A stretch of 64,000 nucleotides of DNA from Curtobacterium flaccumfaciens (GCA_029689965.1 CP121450.1:3224001-3288000); one strand, 5' to 3'; positions 1 through 10,206 are shown, counted from the first letter of the stretch. Numbers and translations: made by a program. The notes: generated by a model from the letters alone, not told the origin.

Positions 1-159
1 ATCACGTGGCCACCGCGAGCTGGTGACGACAGCTCGGCTCGGCTAGACAGATCGCGCACGTCGGCGAACAGCGCCCGGACAAGTGACGTTCGTTTGTCGC
101 GGTCGAGCACATCTGCAAGACACCCCCACTCGAGAAGATGGGGCGTTCTTCGTGGTTGG

Positions 160-869
160 TCAGTCGTTCAGGTGCGCGACCGCGTAATCGGCCTCCGACT
201 GGCTGAACTTGTCGGCGTCGCTGCTGAGCTGGTCGCGGATGGCTTCCGGCGACATGTTCATCGAGTCCTGGTAGGTCTTCGCGGTCGCGAGGGCGTTCGC
301 GTTCCAATCGGCCTTGACGTGGTCAACGGCATATGCGGCTGCCTCGTCGGAAAACTGGTCGGCGACGTCCGAGGTGAGCTGAGCCCGGATACCTTCCTTG
401 GACAGGTGCATCATGTCGGAATAGTTCTGTGCAGACTTCAGCGCCGACGTGTACTCGGCCGGGACGTCCGAGTCGGATGAACTCGAGGACGACTCGTCCG
501 CAGCTTCGGTGGAGGGTGACGGAGTCGCCGCGTCCCCTGTCGCTGCCGGCGCGGATGACTCGAGCGCATCCGAAACACTGTTGAGTGCCGCTGCGTAGAT
601 CGATGCCGTGGTGATACCGACAATCAGGGCGAGTCCGCCGAGGATGGTTCCGGCGATGGCGAGTCCGCGGGACCGGTTCTTCTGGACGAGGGCGATGATG
701 CCGAGGACCACCGCTCCCACGCCGAGGACGATCGACACGAAGTTGACAATCGGAATAGCGCATCCCACGATGGCGACGATGCCGAGGATGAGGGCAGTCA
801 AGCCGAGCGGGTTCGACCGCCTCTGCGTAGGCGGCTGCGGGGCGTAGGGGCGGGCTGATCCTGAGTCAT
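160..869 (-). CDS. Membrane-anchored Ltp-family protein with two C-terminal Ltp repeats (frameshifted)
   Basis: Predicted surface protein of about 236 aa. A short polar N-terminus leads into two hydrophobic segments (near residues 24-45 and 55-80), then a Ser/Ala/Asp-rich linker, then two similar repeats of about 45 aa (AEYTSALKSAQNYSD... and ANALATAKTYQDSMN...). This is the layout of the Ltp-type 'host cell surface-exposed lipoprotein' repeat (PF07553) behind a DUF4190-like membrane region. The start at 867-869 has an AAGGAG site and gives MTQDQPAPTP, but that frame closes after about 23 codons; one base missing in the C run near 838-843 joins it to PQPPTQRRSNPLGLTALIL. Without correction, translation would begin at 801 inside the first membrane segment. 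The molecular role is unknown. Confidence 0.75.
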
Positions 870-955
870 GGGAGCTCCTTGGTGAAAGCTATGTGGAACC
901 CCGTGAGCCTAGCCAGACGAACGTATGGTGAGTACCCCGCATAGTGGGGGCAGTT

Positions 956-1037
956 GGAGCCGCCGCCGGTCTGCTCCCGGGAGTGCTCCACTTCCCGTAC
1001 CCGTCGGCGGCTCCGAGAACGCCAGGGAGACGTTCTC
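956..1037. repeat. Two inverted repeats upstream of the AraC-type gene
   Basis: GGAGCCGCCG (956-965) is matched by CGGCGGCTCC (1005-1014). Immediately after, GAGAACG (1015-1021) pairs with CGTTCTC (1031-1037). Both lie 70-150 bases before the AraC-type start at 1106 and on the upstream side of the divergent Ltp gene. They could be operators or RNA hairpins; I cannot tell which. Confidence 0.4.
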
Positions 1038-1105
1038 ACACCCACTGTCGCGGGCCTGAGTCAGGCTATGGTGCAGGAAACAACGCGCGCACTAGTGTTC
1101 GTGAG

Positions 1106-1503
1106 ATGAGCACGAATCGTGATCTGGAACGCGCTGGCATCAACATCGCGGCGCAGACCCCGGCCGTGGCCGCGTCGCTCACGTTCATCTCCGAGCACTA
1201 CCTCGAGCCCCTCACAGCGGACCAGGTCGCTGCGGCCGGTGGCCATGCGCCCCGCACGATGCAGGAGGCGTTCCAACGTGACCTCGATCGCACAGCGACC
1301 AGCGTCATCCTCGAGCTCCGTCTCCACGCGGCCCGCGAGATCCTGCTGCGCGGCCAGGGACCGATCGTGATCAAGGACGTCGCAGCCCGCGTCGGCTGGG
1401 CGCACCCGGCCGCTTCTCCGTCCGCTACCGCGAGCTCTTCGGCGAAACGCCAAGACAGACGCTTCAGGCCCGCGCCCGCGCCCGAGTCGGCTGGCCGCGG
1501 TGA
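1106..1503 (+). CDS. Stand-alone AraC-type helix-turn-helix protein (frameshifted)
   Basis: Protein of about 132 aa that is almost entirely the AraC/XylS DNA-binding domain. The first helix-turn-helix lies around LTADQVAAAGGHAPRTMQEA and the second around VAARVGWAHPGRFSVRYREL. No N-terminal ligand-binding domain precedes it. One base is missing near 1406-1410 (CCCGGCC for CCCGGGCC); restoring it recovers the diagnostic GRFSVRYRELFGETP segment and a stop at 1501-1503. The ATG at 1106 was chosen because homology begins just after it; no strong ribosome site is visible. AraC domains without a sensor are typically either remnants or accessory regulators, and the target here is unknown. Confidence 0.75.
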
Positions 1504-1637
1504 TGCCGAATCCCTGATCCGGCATCCGGCACCACCACAGCGCACCCGCCCCTAGCAGGGTGCTAGCCCAGGAGCACGCTCAAACCGGGCCTGCGGGCGA
1601 GGTCAGTGTGTGCACTCGAGTGTGTACTGCAACTGCG

Positions 1638-1685
1638 AAAGCCCCGGCCAGCTAGTCCATAAGAACCGTCTGACCGGGGCTTTTT
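1638..1685. terminator. Terminator hairpin beside tRNA-Thr
   Basis: AAGCCCCGG (1639-1647) pairs with CCGGGGCTT (1674-1682), followed by a T run to 1685 on the plus strand. On the minus strand the same hairpin lies directly behind the tRNA-Thr 3' end, so it can serve both the tRNA and plus-strand transcription. Confidence 0.8.
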
Positions 1686-1760
1686 GGAGCCGCCTGTCGG
1701 AATCGAACCGACGACCTATTCATTACGAGTGAATCGCTCTGCCGACTGAGCTAAGGCGGC
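1685..1760 (-). tRNA. tRNA-Thr (anticodon CGU)
   Basis: Cloverleaf read on the minus strand: acceptor GCCGCCT pairs with AGGCGGC, anticodon loop CTCGTAA with anticodon CGU, T-loop GGTTCGATTCC. The discriminator U (1688) and an encoded CCA (1687-1685) follow. The threonine ACG decoder. Confidence 0.95.
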
Positions 1761-1804
1761 GGGCGCTCCGTTGCCGGAGCGGCACGGGTCACAACTATAC
1801 AGGT

Positions 1805-2433
1805 TCAGACGAGCGAACGCGAAACGAGGGCGTCGAGGTCGGCGAACGAGCGCTGCAGTTCGTCGACCAGGTGCGTGTCGGTGCCGGCGTCCGACCACTC
1901 CCACCACGCGTGACGCAGTGCGGCGAGGGCGACCAGCGACGCCAGGCGCGCCTGCCGACGGCGGACGGCGGCGTCGGCACCGGCACCCGCCCCCTCGAGC
2001 CGGGCGACCACGGCCCGTTCGATCTCGGCCTGGAACTCCTTCATCGACTCCATCCGACGGCTGAACAGCTCGGGAGCGGCACGCAGCACCTGCTGCCGCT
2101 CCTCGATCAGTCCGCGCTCCTCGATGAGCTCACGGGTCGAGTGCACGAGCAGCGCGCCGAGGTCCGCGAGCAGGTCCCCGCCGGACCACCGTCGACGAAG
2201 TCCGCCAGGGCCGCGTCGTCCGGGAGCGTCGGGTCGTCCCCGAGGATCGCGCCCTCCTTGTTCGGGAAGTAGTTGAAGAACGTGCGCGGGGAGATGTCGG
2301 CTCGTCGGGAGACCTCGTCCACGGTGACCGCCGCGAGTCCCTCCTCGATCGCGATGCGGAGCGCGGCCTGCTGGATCGCGAGTCGGGTGGCGCGGCGCTT
2401 CCGCTCGCGCAGGCCGGGTTCTGCGTCGGACAT
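1805..2433 (-). CDS. TetR/AcrR-family transcriptional regulator (frameshifted)
   Basis: About 209 aa. The N-terminal TetR helix-turn-helix is clear (AIEEGLAAVTVDEVSRRADISPRTFFNYFPNK, residues about 25-56), followed by an all-helical C-terminal domain ending WWEWSDAGTDTHLVDELQRSF. The reading frame breaks near 2175-2190, where FVDGGP should join GDLLADLGALLVHS. The ATG at 2431-2433 gives MSDAEPGL just before the DNA-binding domain. It reads away from the holB end and has no obvious divergent target gene, so the ligand and regulon are unknown. Confidence 0.85.
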
Positions 2434-2520
2434 GGGGCGATTGTCCCATGCGCGGCCGTGGGCGTGGCGGCGCGCGTCCGGGGGCGAGACCGGACGACCG
2501 TGTGATCGGCATGCGGCGGG

Positions 2521-2609
2521 CGCAACGTGCGAGGCTCCGCGCATGGTGCGAGACGTTCCGGCTCGCACACTCGCGAGGACCTCGCACACTCGCGAGGACC
2601 TCGCACACT
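2521..2609. repeat. GTGCGAG/CTCGCAC repeat with 19-bp tandem copies
   Basis: The gap between TetR and holB contains GCAACGTGCGAG at 2523-2534, then CTCGCACACTCGCGAGGAC twice in tandem (2562-2580, 2581-2599) with a third partial copy to 2609. The GTGCGAG and CTCGCAC halves are mutually inverted. A related element sits at 27551-27620. Confidence 0.7.
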
Positions 2610-2632
2610 GCGGACGACGCGGAGTGATGCGG

Positions 2633-3773
2633 TCAGCGACCCGCGCGGGAGATGGTCACGAGGAGCGCTTCGAGCGCGAGGAGCGCTGCGACGTTCGCTG
2701 CGATGCGCTGCCGCGCGAGCGCGATGGCGTCCAGGACCTCGAGCGCGGCGGCGGGCGACACGGACTGCAGCGCACGGTCGAGGTGCTCCCGCATCGCGAG
2801 GTTCACCGGTTCCGCCGGGACACCGAGCCCGAGCAGCAGCAGGTCGCGGTACAGCGAGGAGACGTCCACGAGGATGCGGTCCAACCCGTCGCGGAGGCTC
2901 CGGGTCGCTCGGCGCTTCTGGTCATCCTCGAGGGCCCGCAGTTGCGAGCGGAGTGCCGGCGGGATCGTTCCCCCGGTTCGATGCCCAGGGAGCGCAGGGC
3001 GGCGTCGCGCTCCTCGGCGTCCCGCTGCTGGGTGATGGCCTTCGCGTCCTCGTCGGCGACGGCGAGCAGGTCGGCGGCGGCCATCACGGCATCGCCGACG
3101 GTGCGGACGCCGAGCACCGTGGTGAGTGTCCGACGTCGACGGGCACGGGCGTCGTCACTCGTGGCGAGACGTTGCGCCATCCCGATGTGGCTCTGCGCCT
3201 GGCGGGCGGCGTCCACGGCGAGCGCTCGGTCGACCCGGTCCGCGCGACGATGAGGTCGGCGACCGACTCGATTCCGGGGACCCGGAGCCGCACCGACCGG
3301 ACGCGCGAGCGGATCGTCGGCAGGAGGTCGGCTTCGCTCGGGGCGCACAGGATCCACACCGTGCGCTCCGGCGGTTCCTCGAGCGCCTTGAGCAGCAGGT
3401 TCGAGGTGCGCTCGGTCATGCGGTCAGCGTCCTCGATGATGACGACCCGGTAGCGGCCCACCGAGGGCGAGTAGTACGACGAGGTGACGAGCTGCCGGAT
3501 CTCGTCGATCGTGATGATCACCCGCTGGGTGGTGAGCACCGAGACGTCCGGGTGGGTCTTCGCCGTGATCTGCTGGAGGGTGTGGTCGTCGTCCGGACCG
3601 GAGCCGACGAGCGCCGCGGCGAAGGCGGACGCGACGTTCGATCGACCGGAGCCGGGCGGGCCGGTGATCAGCCACGAGTGCGTCATGCCGCCCGTGCCGT
3701 CCGGCGACTCGGCGGCCTGGCGGAGCGACGCGACCGCTTCCTCTTGCCCGGTCAAGCCGTCCCACACGCTCAC
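2633..3773 (-). CDS. holB: DNA polymerase III delta' subunit (frameshifted)
   Basis: Clamp-loader subunit, about 380 aa, which with delta and tau/gamma opens the sliding clamp at the replication fork. Visible features: N-terminal VWDGLTGQEEAVASLRQA, a degenerate P-loop (GPPGSGRSN, Arg for the usual Lys-Thr), a Walker-B-like VIIEDADRM, and the SRC-equivalent TIRSRVRSVRL. Delta' is normally a non-ATP-binding member of its family, so the altered P-loop fits. Frame breaks occur near 3240 and near 2972 in a C run. The GTG start at 3771-3773 lies 25 bases after tmk, as in the common actinobacterial order topA-tmk-holB. Confidence 0.88.
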
Positions 3774-3798
3774 GGGACCATCCTGCCAGCCGCCACCG

Positions 3799-4433
3799 TC
3801 ATCCCTCGTCGATCCCGACCAGGGGCCCGACGGCCGCACGGATCGCACGCTGGACCTCGTCCGCGGGTGCAGCGGCGTCGACGACCAGGAAACGCTCCGG
3901 TTCGGCGACCGCCATGTCGAGGAACGCCCGACGGACGGTCTCGTGGAACGTCGCGGCCTCGGACTCGAGACGGTCGAACGTGTCGCCACGGGCCGCGGCG
4001 ACCCGGGCACGCCCCACCGTCACGTCGAGGTCGAGCAGGATGGTGAGGTCCGGGAGAGCCCGTCAGCCGCCCACTCGGAGACCGACCGGATGTGGTCGGC
4101 ACCGAGGCCGCGGGCGACACCCTGGTACGCCACCGAGGAGTCGATGTACCGGTCCTGCAGCACCACGTCCCCACGGGCGATCGCCGGGCGGACCAGCGTC
4201 TCGACGTGGTGCGCGCGGTCGGCGGCGTAGAGCAGGGCCTCGGCGCGCGGCGCGACGTGACCGCGCTCGTGGAGGACGATCTCGCGGATCCGCACACCGA
4301 GGTCGGTCCCTCCCGGCTCACGCGTGCGCACGACGGTCCGGCCGTGCTGTCCGAGCCACGTGCTCAGGAGTTCCGCCTGCGTGGTCTTGCCCGCACCGTC
4401 GCCGCCCTCGAGCGTGATGAACCGGCCGGTCAC
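3799..4433 (-). CDS. tmk: Thymidylate kinase (frameshifted)
   Basis: Phosphorylates dTMP to dTDP in dTTP synthesis; about 211 aa, the normal size. The P-loop is EGGDGAGKTTQ (residues about 9-19), followed by the substrate-binding REPGGT motif and the DRYIDSSVAYQG segment. The C-terminal half is in another frame after a break near 4050-4060 and ends GPLVGIDEG. The GTG start at 4431-4433 overlaps the topA stop as GTGA, implying translational coupling. dTMP kinase is essential, so the frame break is very unlikely to be real. Confidence 0.92.
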
Positions 4434-7238
4434 TTCTTCTTGGCCGCGGTCTTCCGCGCCGGTGCCTTCCTCTTCACCGGACCCTTGGCACGCTTGTCCG
4501 CGATGAGCTGGACGGCACGGGCGTGGTCGACCGCTTCGACGTCCTCGCCACGCGGGATGGTCGCGTTGGTCTCGCCGTCCGTGACGTACGGACCGAACCT
4601 TCCGTCCTTCATCTTGATCGGCTTGCCGGACACCGGGTCGGCGTCGAACTCCTTGAGCGCGGCGCTCGCGGCACGGCGTCCGCCGTACTTCGGCTGGGCG
4701 AAGAGTTCGAGGGCTCCGGGCAGGTCGATGTCGAAGATCGCGTCCTCGCTCGGCAGGGTCCGGGTGTCGGTCCCCTTCTTGAGGTACGGGCCGTAGCGGC
4801 CGTTCTGCGCCGTGATGTCGTCGCCGGACTCGGGGTCCTTGCCGACCGTGCGGGGCAGGTCGAGCAGCTTGAGGGCGGTCTCGAGGTCGACCGTCTGCGG
4901 GTCCATCGACTTGAAGAGCGACGCGGTGCGTTCCTTCGGCGCCGCCGCCTTCTTGGTCGTCTTCTTGGCCGGCTCCTTCTTGGTGGCAGTCACCTTGCCG
5001 GCCGCCTGTGCGGCCGGCGTTGCGGCCCTCGCGGCGGCGGAGTCGGCGTCGGCGGCCGCAGCGGTGTCGAGCACCTCGCCGGTGGCGGGGTCGACGGCCG
5101 GTTCCGGCTCCGGAGTGCGCTCGGTCACGTACGGACCGAACCGGCCGTCCTTGGCGAGGACCTCTTTCCCGGACTCGGGGTTGATGCCGACGACCCGGTC
5201 GCCGAGCACCGGCGCGTCCACGAGCTCGCGTGCCTTCTCGGCGGTGAGCTCGTCGGGCGCGAGGTCCTCGGGGACGTTCACCCGCCGGGGCTTCTCGGGG
5301 TCGTCGCCGGGACCTCGATGTAGGGGCCGTACCGGCCGATGCGCAGCGTCAGACCGGGGCGAGCTCGACGGAGTTGATCTCACGTGCATCGATCTCGCCG
5401 AGGTTGTCGATGACCGTGCGGAGACCGCGCTGGTCGCCACCGCCGAAGTAGAACTCCTTGAGCCAGTCGACCCGGTCCGCGTCACCGTTGGCGATGCGGT
5501 CGAGATCGGCCTCCATGTCGGCGGTGAACTGGTACTGCACGAGGTCGCCGAAGTAGTCCTCCAGCAGACGCACCACGCTGAACGCGATCCAGTTCGGCAC
5601 GAGCTGCGTTCCCCGCAGCGAGACGTAGCCGCGGTCGATGATCGTCGGGCTGATCGTCGGGAACGTCGACGGACGCCCGATGTCGAGGTCCTCGAGCGTC
5701 TTGATCAGGCTCGCCTCGGTGTAGCGCGGCGGCGGGGTCGTGTCGTGCCCCTTCGCGACCACGTCGTCGACACCGAGGTGTTCCCCTTGCTTGACGTCGG
5801 GCAGGGCGACGTCGGTGCCGGGGCGGTCCGAGGGCTCGTGACGGTCCTCGTCGCGGCCCTCTTCGTAGGCGTTGAGGAAGCCGCGGAACGTGATGACGGT
5901 GCCGGAGGCGGTGAACTCCGCGTCGGTACCGTTCGCCGTGGCGGCGATGCCCTCGACGGACTCGCCGGAGCTGATGCCGAGCACGATCGACGCGGTGGAC
6001 CCCTTCGCGTCTGCCATCTGGGACGCGATCGTGCGCTTCCAGATGAGGTCGTAGAGCCGCCATTCGACACCGGTCAGGGTGCCCTCGAGCTGCGCCGGGG
6101 TGCGGAAGGTGTCACCGGCCGGGCGGATCGCCTCGTGCGCCTCCTGCGCGTTCTTGCTCTTGCTCGCGTAGACCCGCGGCTTGTCCGGGACGGTCGCAGC
6201 GCCGTACAGGTCGGCCGCCTGCTTCCGGGCGGCGTCGGTCGCCTGCTTGGAGAGGTTGACCGAGTCGGTACGGATGTAGGTGATGTACCCGTTCTCGTAC
6301 AGGGTCTGTGCGGCGCGGGCGGTCTGACGCGGCGAGAGACGGAGCTTGCGCGCGGCCTCCTGCTGCATCGTCGACGTCGTGAAGGGCGCGGCCGGACGAC
6401 GCGTGTACGGCTTCGACTCGACGCTGCGGACGGTGGCGTCGCCGGCGCGCTCGAGCACCGTGGTCAGCGCGGCGGCGGCGGCCTCGTCGAGGCGGACGGC
6501 GTCGCCCTTCAGCGCGCCGCGGTCGTCGAAGTCGCGGCCGGAGGCGACGCGGGTGCCCTGGACGCGTGCGAGCCGAGCGGTGAAGGCGGTGTCGCCCGGC
6601 TTCTCGAAGCGGGCGCTGAGGTCCCAGTAGTTCGCGGACACGAACGCGAGACGCTCGCGCTCACGGTCGACGACGAGTCGGGTGGCGGCGGACTGCACGC
6701 GGCCGGCGGACAGCCCGGGGCCGACCTTGCGCCAGAGCACGGGCGAGACCTCGTACCCGTAGAGACGATCGAGGATGCGACGGGTCTCCTGCGCGTCGAC
6801 GAGGGCGGTGTCGAGCTCGCGGGTGGCCTCCTGCGCGCGCTGGATCGCCTCCTTCGTGATCTCGTGGAACACCATGCGCTTGACGGGCACCTTCGGCTTC
6901 AGGACCTGGAGCAGGTGCCACGCGATGGCCTCGCCTTCGCGGTCCTCATCAGTCGCGAGGTAGAGCTCGTCGGCGTCCTTGAGCGCTCGCTTAAGCTCGG
7001 AGACCGTCTTCTTCTTCGCGTCGGACACGACGTAGTAGGGCTCGAAGCCGTTGTCGACGTCCACCGAGAACTTGCCGAGGGAGCCCTTCTTGAGCTCCGC
7101 GGGCAGGTTCTTGGGCTCGACGAGGTCGCGGATGTGTCCGACGGACGCCTGGACCTCGTATCCGTCACCGAGGTATTGCGCGATCGTCTTGGCCTTCGCG
7201 GGGCTCTCGACGATGACGAGCTTCTTCGTGCCTGGCAC
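4430..7238 (-). CDS. topA: DNA topoisomerase I (frameshifted near the C-terminus)
   Basis: Type IA topoisomerase that relaxes negative supercoils; about 936 aa, normal for actinobacteria. The N-terminal Toprim domain starts KKLVIVESPAKAKTI, and the metal-binding DREGE lies in ATDEDREGEAIAW. The catalytic tyrosine is in GYITYIRTDSVNLS. The C-terminus has repeated GRFGPYVT/GRYGPYLK modules instead of zinc ribbons, then a basic Lys/Ala tail ending in KKK. Two breaks, near 5352 and 5308, interrupt the first module. The GTG at 7236-7238 follows AAGGAGA. The upstream TadE-like frame runs into this gene without a stop. Confidence 0.95.
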
Positions 7239-7682
7239 GTGTCTCCTTGATCGATGGTGCGCGTCGGCCCTGGACGACGAGCGCGTCCGGGTCGACCGGG
7301 GCACCGGTGACCGGGGGCCGACAGGCACACCATACACATAGTGTTCGGGCTGGTCGTCCGCCGGACCGGCGACCGCGACTGCGCCGACGGCGAACGGTCC
7401 GCCGTGGACGACGACCCGGACCCGGGCGGCGGCAGCGGCGGTCCCGCAGGCACCGACCACTGCACGGTTCGCCTCGGCCACCCGCGCCGCGACCGAGCAC
7501 GGGTCGCCGGGCAGGAGCCCCACGACGGCCGCCGCTGCCGCGAGGGCGGAGGCGTCCGCAGCGGTCTGGGCACGGACCGTCGCCACCCGGAGTACGGCAG
7601 CGGCGAGCGCCGAGGCGACCACGAGGAGAGCGACGCCGACCACCGCCGTCACGAGCACCGTGGCGGATCCGCGCTCGCTCAC
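7239..7682 (-). CDS. TadE-like pilus assembly protein of the Rv3654c type; 3' end undefined
   Basis: The GTG start at 7680-7682 overlaps the preceding TadE stop (GTGA). The N-terminus reads SERGSATVLVTAVVGVALLVV, a basic stretch then one membrane segment, followed by TVRAQTAADASALAAAAAVVG, typical of the small TadE/TadG-like proteins encoded beside Tad genes in actinobacteria. The frame has no stop and continues in phase into topA. Between 7573 and the topA start no frame contains a stop, so a single indel cannot end it before topA unless the protein is only about 36 aa. The end at 7239 is placed arbitrarily at the topA start. Confidence 0.6.
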
Positions 7683-7984
7683 CGGCCGTCCTCCGCCGCG
7701 CACCCGGTGGCCCTGAGCGGCACCGCGGAGAACGGGCCGACGCCGCCGCGCTCCGCTTCGACGCAGACGACGCCACCACCGCGGTGGATCGTCACGCCGG
7801 CCCCGGGAGCGAGCCGCTCGACCGCAGTCCGGCCGGCGTCGTCGTCGCCCCGTCCGAAGGCACGCGCCCCGGTCGCCGCCGCCAGCTGGAGTCGGCCGAG
7901 ACCGTCGACGACGAGCACCGCGGCGACGAGGGAGGTGAGCACGAGGGCCACGACGGGGAGCGCGACCGCGAACTCGACGCTCAC
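7679..7984 (-). CDS. TadE-family minor pilin-like protein
   Basis: Small protein of about 101 aa with an N-terminal membrane helix, SVEFAVALPVVALVLTSLVAAVLVV in essence, preceded in frame by RERGTV. That gives the E-F/Y motif that marks TadE/TadF pseudopilins cleaved by prepilin peptidase. A periplasmic-side domain with a Cys pair follows. The GTG at 7982-7984 is the conventional start, but homology (RERGTV) extends upstream, where only a CTG is available; the true start is uncertain. It lies between the DUF4244 gene and a second TadE-like gene. Confidence 0.7.
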   Translation of the reverse strand: MSVEFAVALPVVALVLTSLVAAVLVVDGLGRLQLAAATGARAFGRGDDDAGRTAVERLAPGAGVTIHRGGGVVCVEAERGGVGPFSAVPLRATGCAAEDGR

Positions 7985-8016
7985 GGTGCCACGCTCCCGT
8001 CCGGTCCCTCCCCGCT

Positions 8017-8223
8017 TCAGAGGGAGAGGGCGCCACGGACGAGCTCAGTGAGGATGCTCTGGACCTCGCCGGAACGCATCACCGCGACGAGTACACCTGC
8101 GAAGGCCACGGCGGCGAGGATGACGACCGCGTACTCCGCCGTGGCGGAGCCCCGGTCGTCGCGGAGCCGTCGCCGGAGCCGGGCGCCGGCGCTCGGGTGG
8201 GACGTGGTGGGTGTGTCGGTCAT
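8017..8223 (-). CDS. DUF4244 protein, probable Flp-type major pilin
   Basis: 68 aa and intact. A basic leader (LRRRLRDDRGSATAEYAVV) precedes one hydrophobic helix and a short tail ending in GALSL. The G-S-A-T-A-E-Y motif resembles the Flp/TadE processing site, with the conserved Glu at about position +5. The ATG at 8221-8223 has a good AGGAAGG site. In actinobacterial Tad loci a DUF4244 gene occupies exactly this place between the membrane F protein and TadE, so it is the likeliest fibre subunit. No other pilin gene is visible nearby. Confidence 0.8.
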   Translation of the reverse strand: MTDTPTTSHPSAGARLRRRLRDDRGSATAEYAVVILAAVAFAGVLVAVMRSGEVQSILTELVRGALSL

Positions 8224-8306
8224 GGGTCGTCCTTCCTGGTGTGGTCGTTCCAGCCTCGTGTCCCGTCGGGTTCCGCCGCGCCCCGCGGTACGGATCTGTG
8301 GAGCGA

Positions 8307-9210
8307 TCACCGGATGTCGACGACGGTGGAGGAGAGGACTCCGACCACGACCGGCACGACCCCGACGAGGACGAACGCCGGCAGGACGCACACGCCGAGC
8401 GGCAGGACGAGCCGGACGGCCAGACGTTCCGCTGCGGCCAGCCCGGCGGCCGCGGCGTCGTCGCGGACGTCCTCGGCCGCCGCACGCAGGAGCGCTGCGG
8501 CGGGCACACCGGCCCGACGGGAGAGCGCGAGGACCTCCCGCAAGCGCGCGGCCTCCGTGGCGGAACGAGCGGTCACATCGGATGATCCGTGTCGTTCGTC
8601 GAACGCCTCGCGGACCGCCGCGCCACCCGACGCCCACGCCCCGCCACCGGACACCGCGACCGCCCACGCGTCGAGCAGCACGCCCGGCACGTGACCGTCC
8701 GGGTCGCCGCGCGCACGAGGCGAGCGGTCCACGCGCGCGCGGCCGCGACGAGCAGGGCCGCCACGGCGCAGCACACCCATCCGATGGGCGACGCCACGAG
8801 CACCTGCACGGCGCCGGCACCCATGCCGTTCCGAGGGCGAGGCCGAGCGCGGGGAGCGCGAGCACGATCCGAGCGCTCGCACGCGGCCCGGCGAGCGCCA
8901 CCCGGACGGCACGGTCCGACGCCGCGGACCGCCGCAGCGCGCCCGCGAGAGAGCGGAGCGCGTCGGCCGACGGCGCTCCGGTGCGCTCCGCGACCCGGAG
9001 GACGGCGGCGACGTCCTGCCAGGCGGGATCACCGCCCGCTGGGAACCCGCCCACCAGCTCCCAGGCCCGGGGCGGCGGGACACCGGCCGCGACGAGGGTC
9101 GCGACCCGGTCCAAGGCCCGTGCCGCCGACGAGCCGTCATTCGACGCCCGCACGGGCCGAGCCGACGCCCGCCGGGACCTGGCCGCGCCCTGGAGAGCGA
9201 CACGGCGCAT
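8307..9210 (-). CDS. Type II secretion F-domain protein, TadB/TadC-like (frameshifted)
   Basis: Inner-membrane platform protein of the Tad pilus, about 301 aa. The first helical F domain is ALDRVATLVAAGVPPPRAWELVGG...VLRVAERTGAPS. Two membrane helices follow (VLALPALGLALG; SPIGWVCCAVAALLVAA), then a second helical block (LREVLALSRRAGVPAAALLRAAAEDV) and a C-terminal membrane helix. Frame breaks lie near 8828 and 8690. Its ATG (9208-9210) overlaps the tadA stop as ATGA. Many loci carry separate TadB and TadC genes; only this one F-domain gene is present here. Confidence 0.75.
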
Positions 9211-10206
9211 CACCGCGGCCGTTCCAGCGGACGCACCACGAGCCTCCCGTCCGTCCCCACCCGGAGGGTGCCGACGGCGGCGAGCCGACGTCGACCGCCG
9301 CTCCGCTCGACGTGCAGCACCAGTTCGAACGCGCTGACGGCCTGCCGGGCGAGCGCCTCGGCCCCGAACCCGGCGAGGGCACCGAGCGCTTCGAGCCGCG
9401 CGGCCACGTCCGGGAGGCCGTTCGCGTGCACCGTCCCGGCGCCACCGTCGTGCCCGGTGTTGAGCGCGGAGAGGAGCTCGCGGATCTCGGCACCGCGGCA
9501 CTCCCCACGACGATGCGGTCCGGACGCATGCGAAGGGCCTCCCGCACGAGCCGGTCGAGTCCGAGCGCACCGGCGCCCTCGGCGTTCGCCTGCCGCGCCT
9601 CGAGCGCCACGACGTGCGGGTGGTCGATCCGGAGCTCGGCGACGTCCTCCACGGTCACGATGCGCTCGTCCCGCGGCACGGCGGCGAGCAGGGCGGCGAG
9701 CATGGTCGTCTTGCCGCTCCCCGTCGCTCCGGTGACGAGCACGTTGCGCCGTTCGTCGACGGCACGTTCGACGACCGAGCGTGGGACCCGGCCGAACGCA
9801 CCGAGGGCGTCGAGCGACGCGAGCGTCGGACGTTCCGCGGCCGGCAGCCGGATCGAGACCGCGGTTCCGCCCACGGAGACGGGCGCGAGCACGACGTGCA
9901 CCCGGATGCCGTCGCCGTGCCGGACATCGGCGCGGGGGTGGTCTCGTCGACATGCCGGCCGCCGCGGGCGACGAGCTCGGTCGCGAGTTCGCGCACCCGC
10001 CGCTCGGGCAGCTCGGGCGCGACACGTTCGAGGCCGCGGCCGCGGTCGATCCACGTCCCGCGTCCGCCCACCACGAGGACGTCGGTGACGGCGGCGTCGC
10101 CGATCAGCGCGGCGAGTTCCTCGTAGTCGGCGGCAGCGACGTGCCGGGAACGGGAGGGGCGCGACGTGCCCGGCAGGAAGGGCGCGTCGGCACGGTGTCG
10201 GTGCAT
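9210..10206 (-). CDS. CpaF/TadA-type pilus assembly ATPase (frameshifted)
   Basis: Secretion ATPase that powers Tad pilus assembly, about 332 aa. Visible features: N-terminal domain (AALIGDAAVTDVLVVGGRGTWIDRG), Walker A GATGSGKTTMLAALL, the Asp box ERIVTVEDVAELRI, a Walker-B-like LRMRPDRIVVGECRGAE and the His box ALNTGHDGGAGTVHAN. Frame breaks lie near 9940 in a G5 run and near 9508. The ATG at 10204-10206 is the first candidate and gives a basic N-terminus; a start slightly downstream is possible. No Ssd/TadZ-like gene precedes it, unlike the M. tuberculosis Rv3660c-Rv3654c order. Confidence 0.85.

Noticed and set aside
122-142. Terminator behind the Ltp gene
   Set aside because: Arms are only five bases (CCCCA/TGGGG) with a ten-base loop and no T run on the relevant strand; too weak to call.
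313-325. Palindrome TTGACGTGGTCAA as an operator
   Set aside because: It lies inside the Ltp coding sequence, far from any start, and is short enough to arise by chance.
160-869. Pseudogene calls for the interrupted genes
   Set aside because: The same kind of break affects ribosomal proteins, topoisomerase I and thymidylate kinase, which cannot all be lost; homology continues at full strength after each break.
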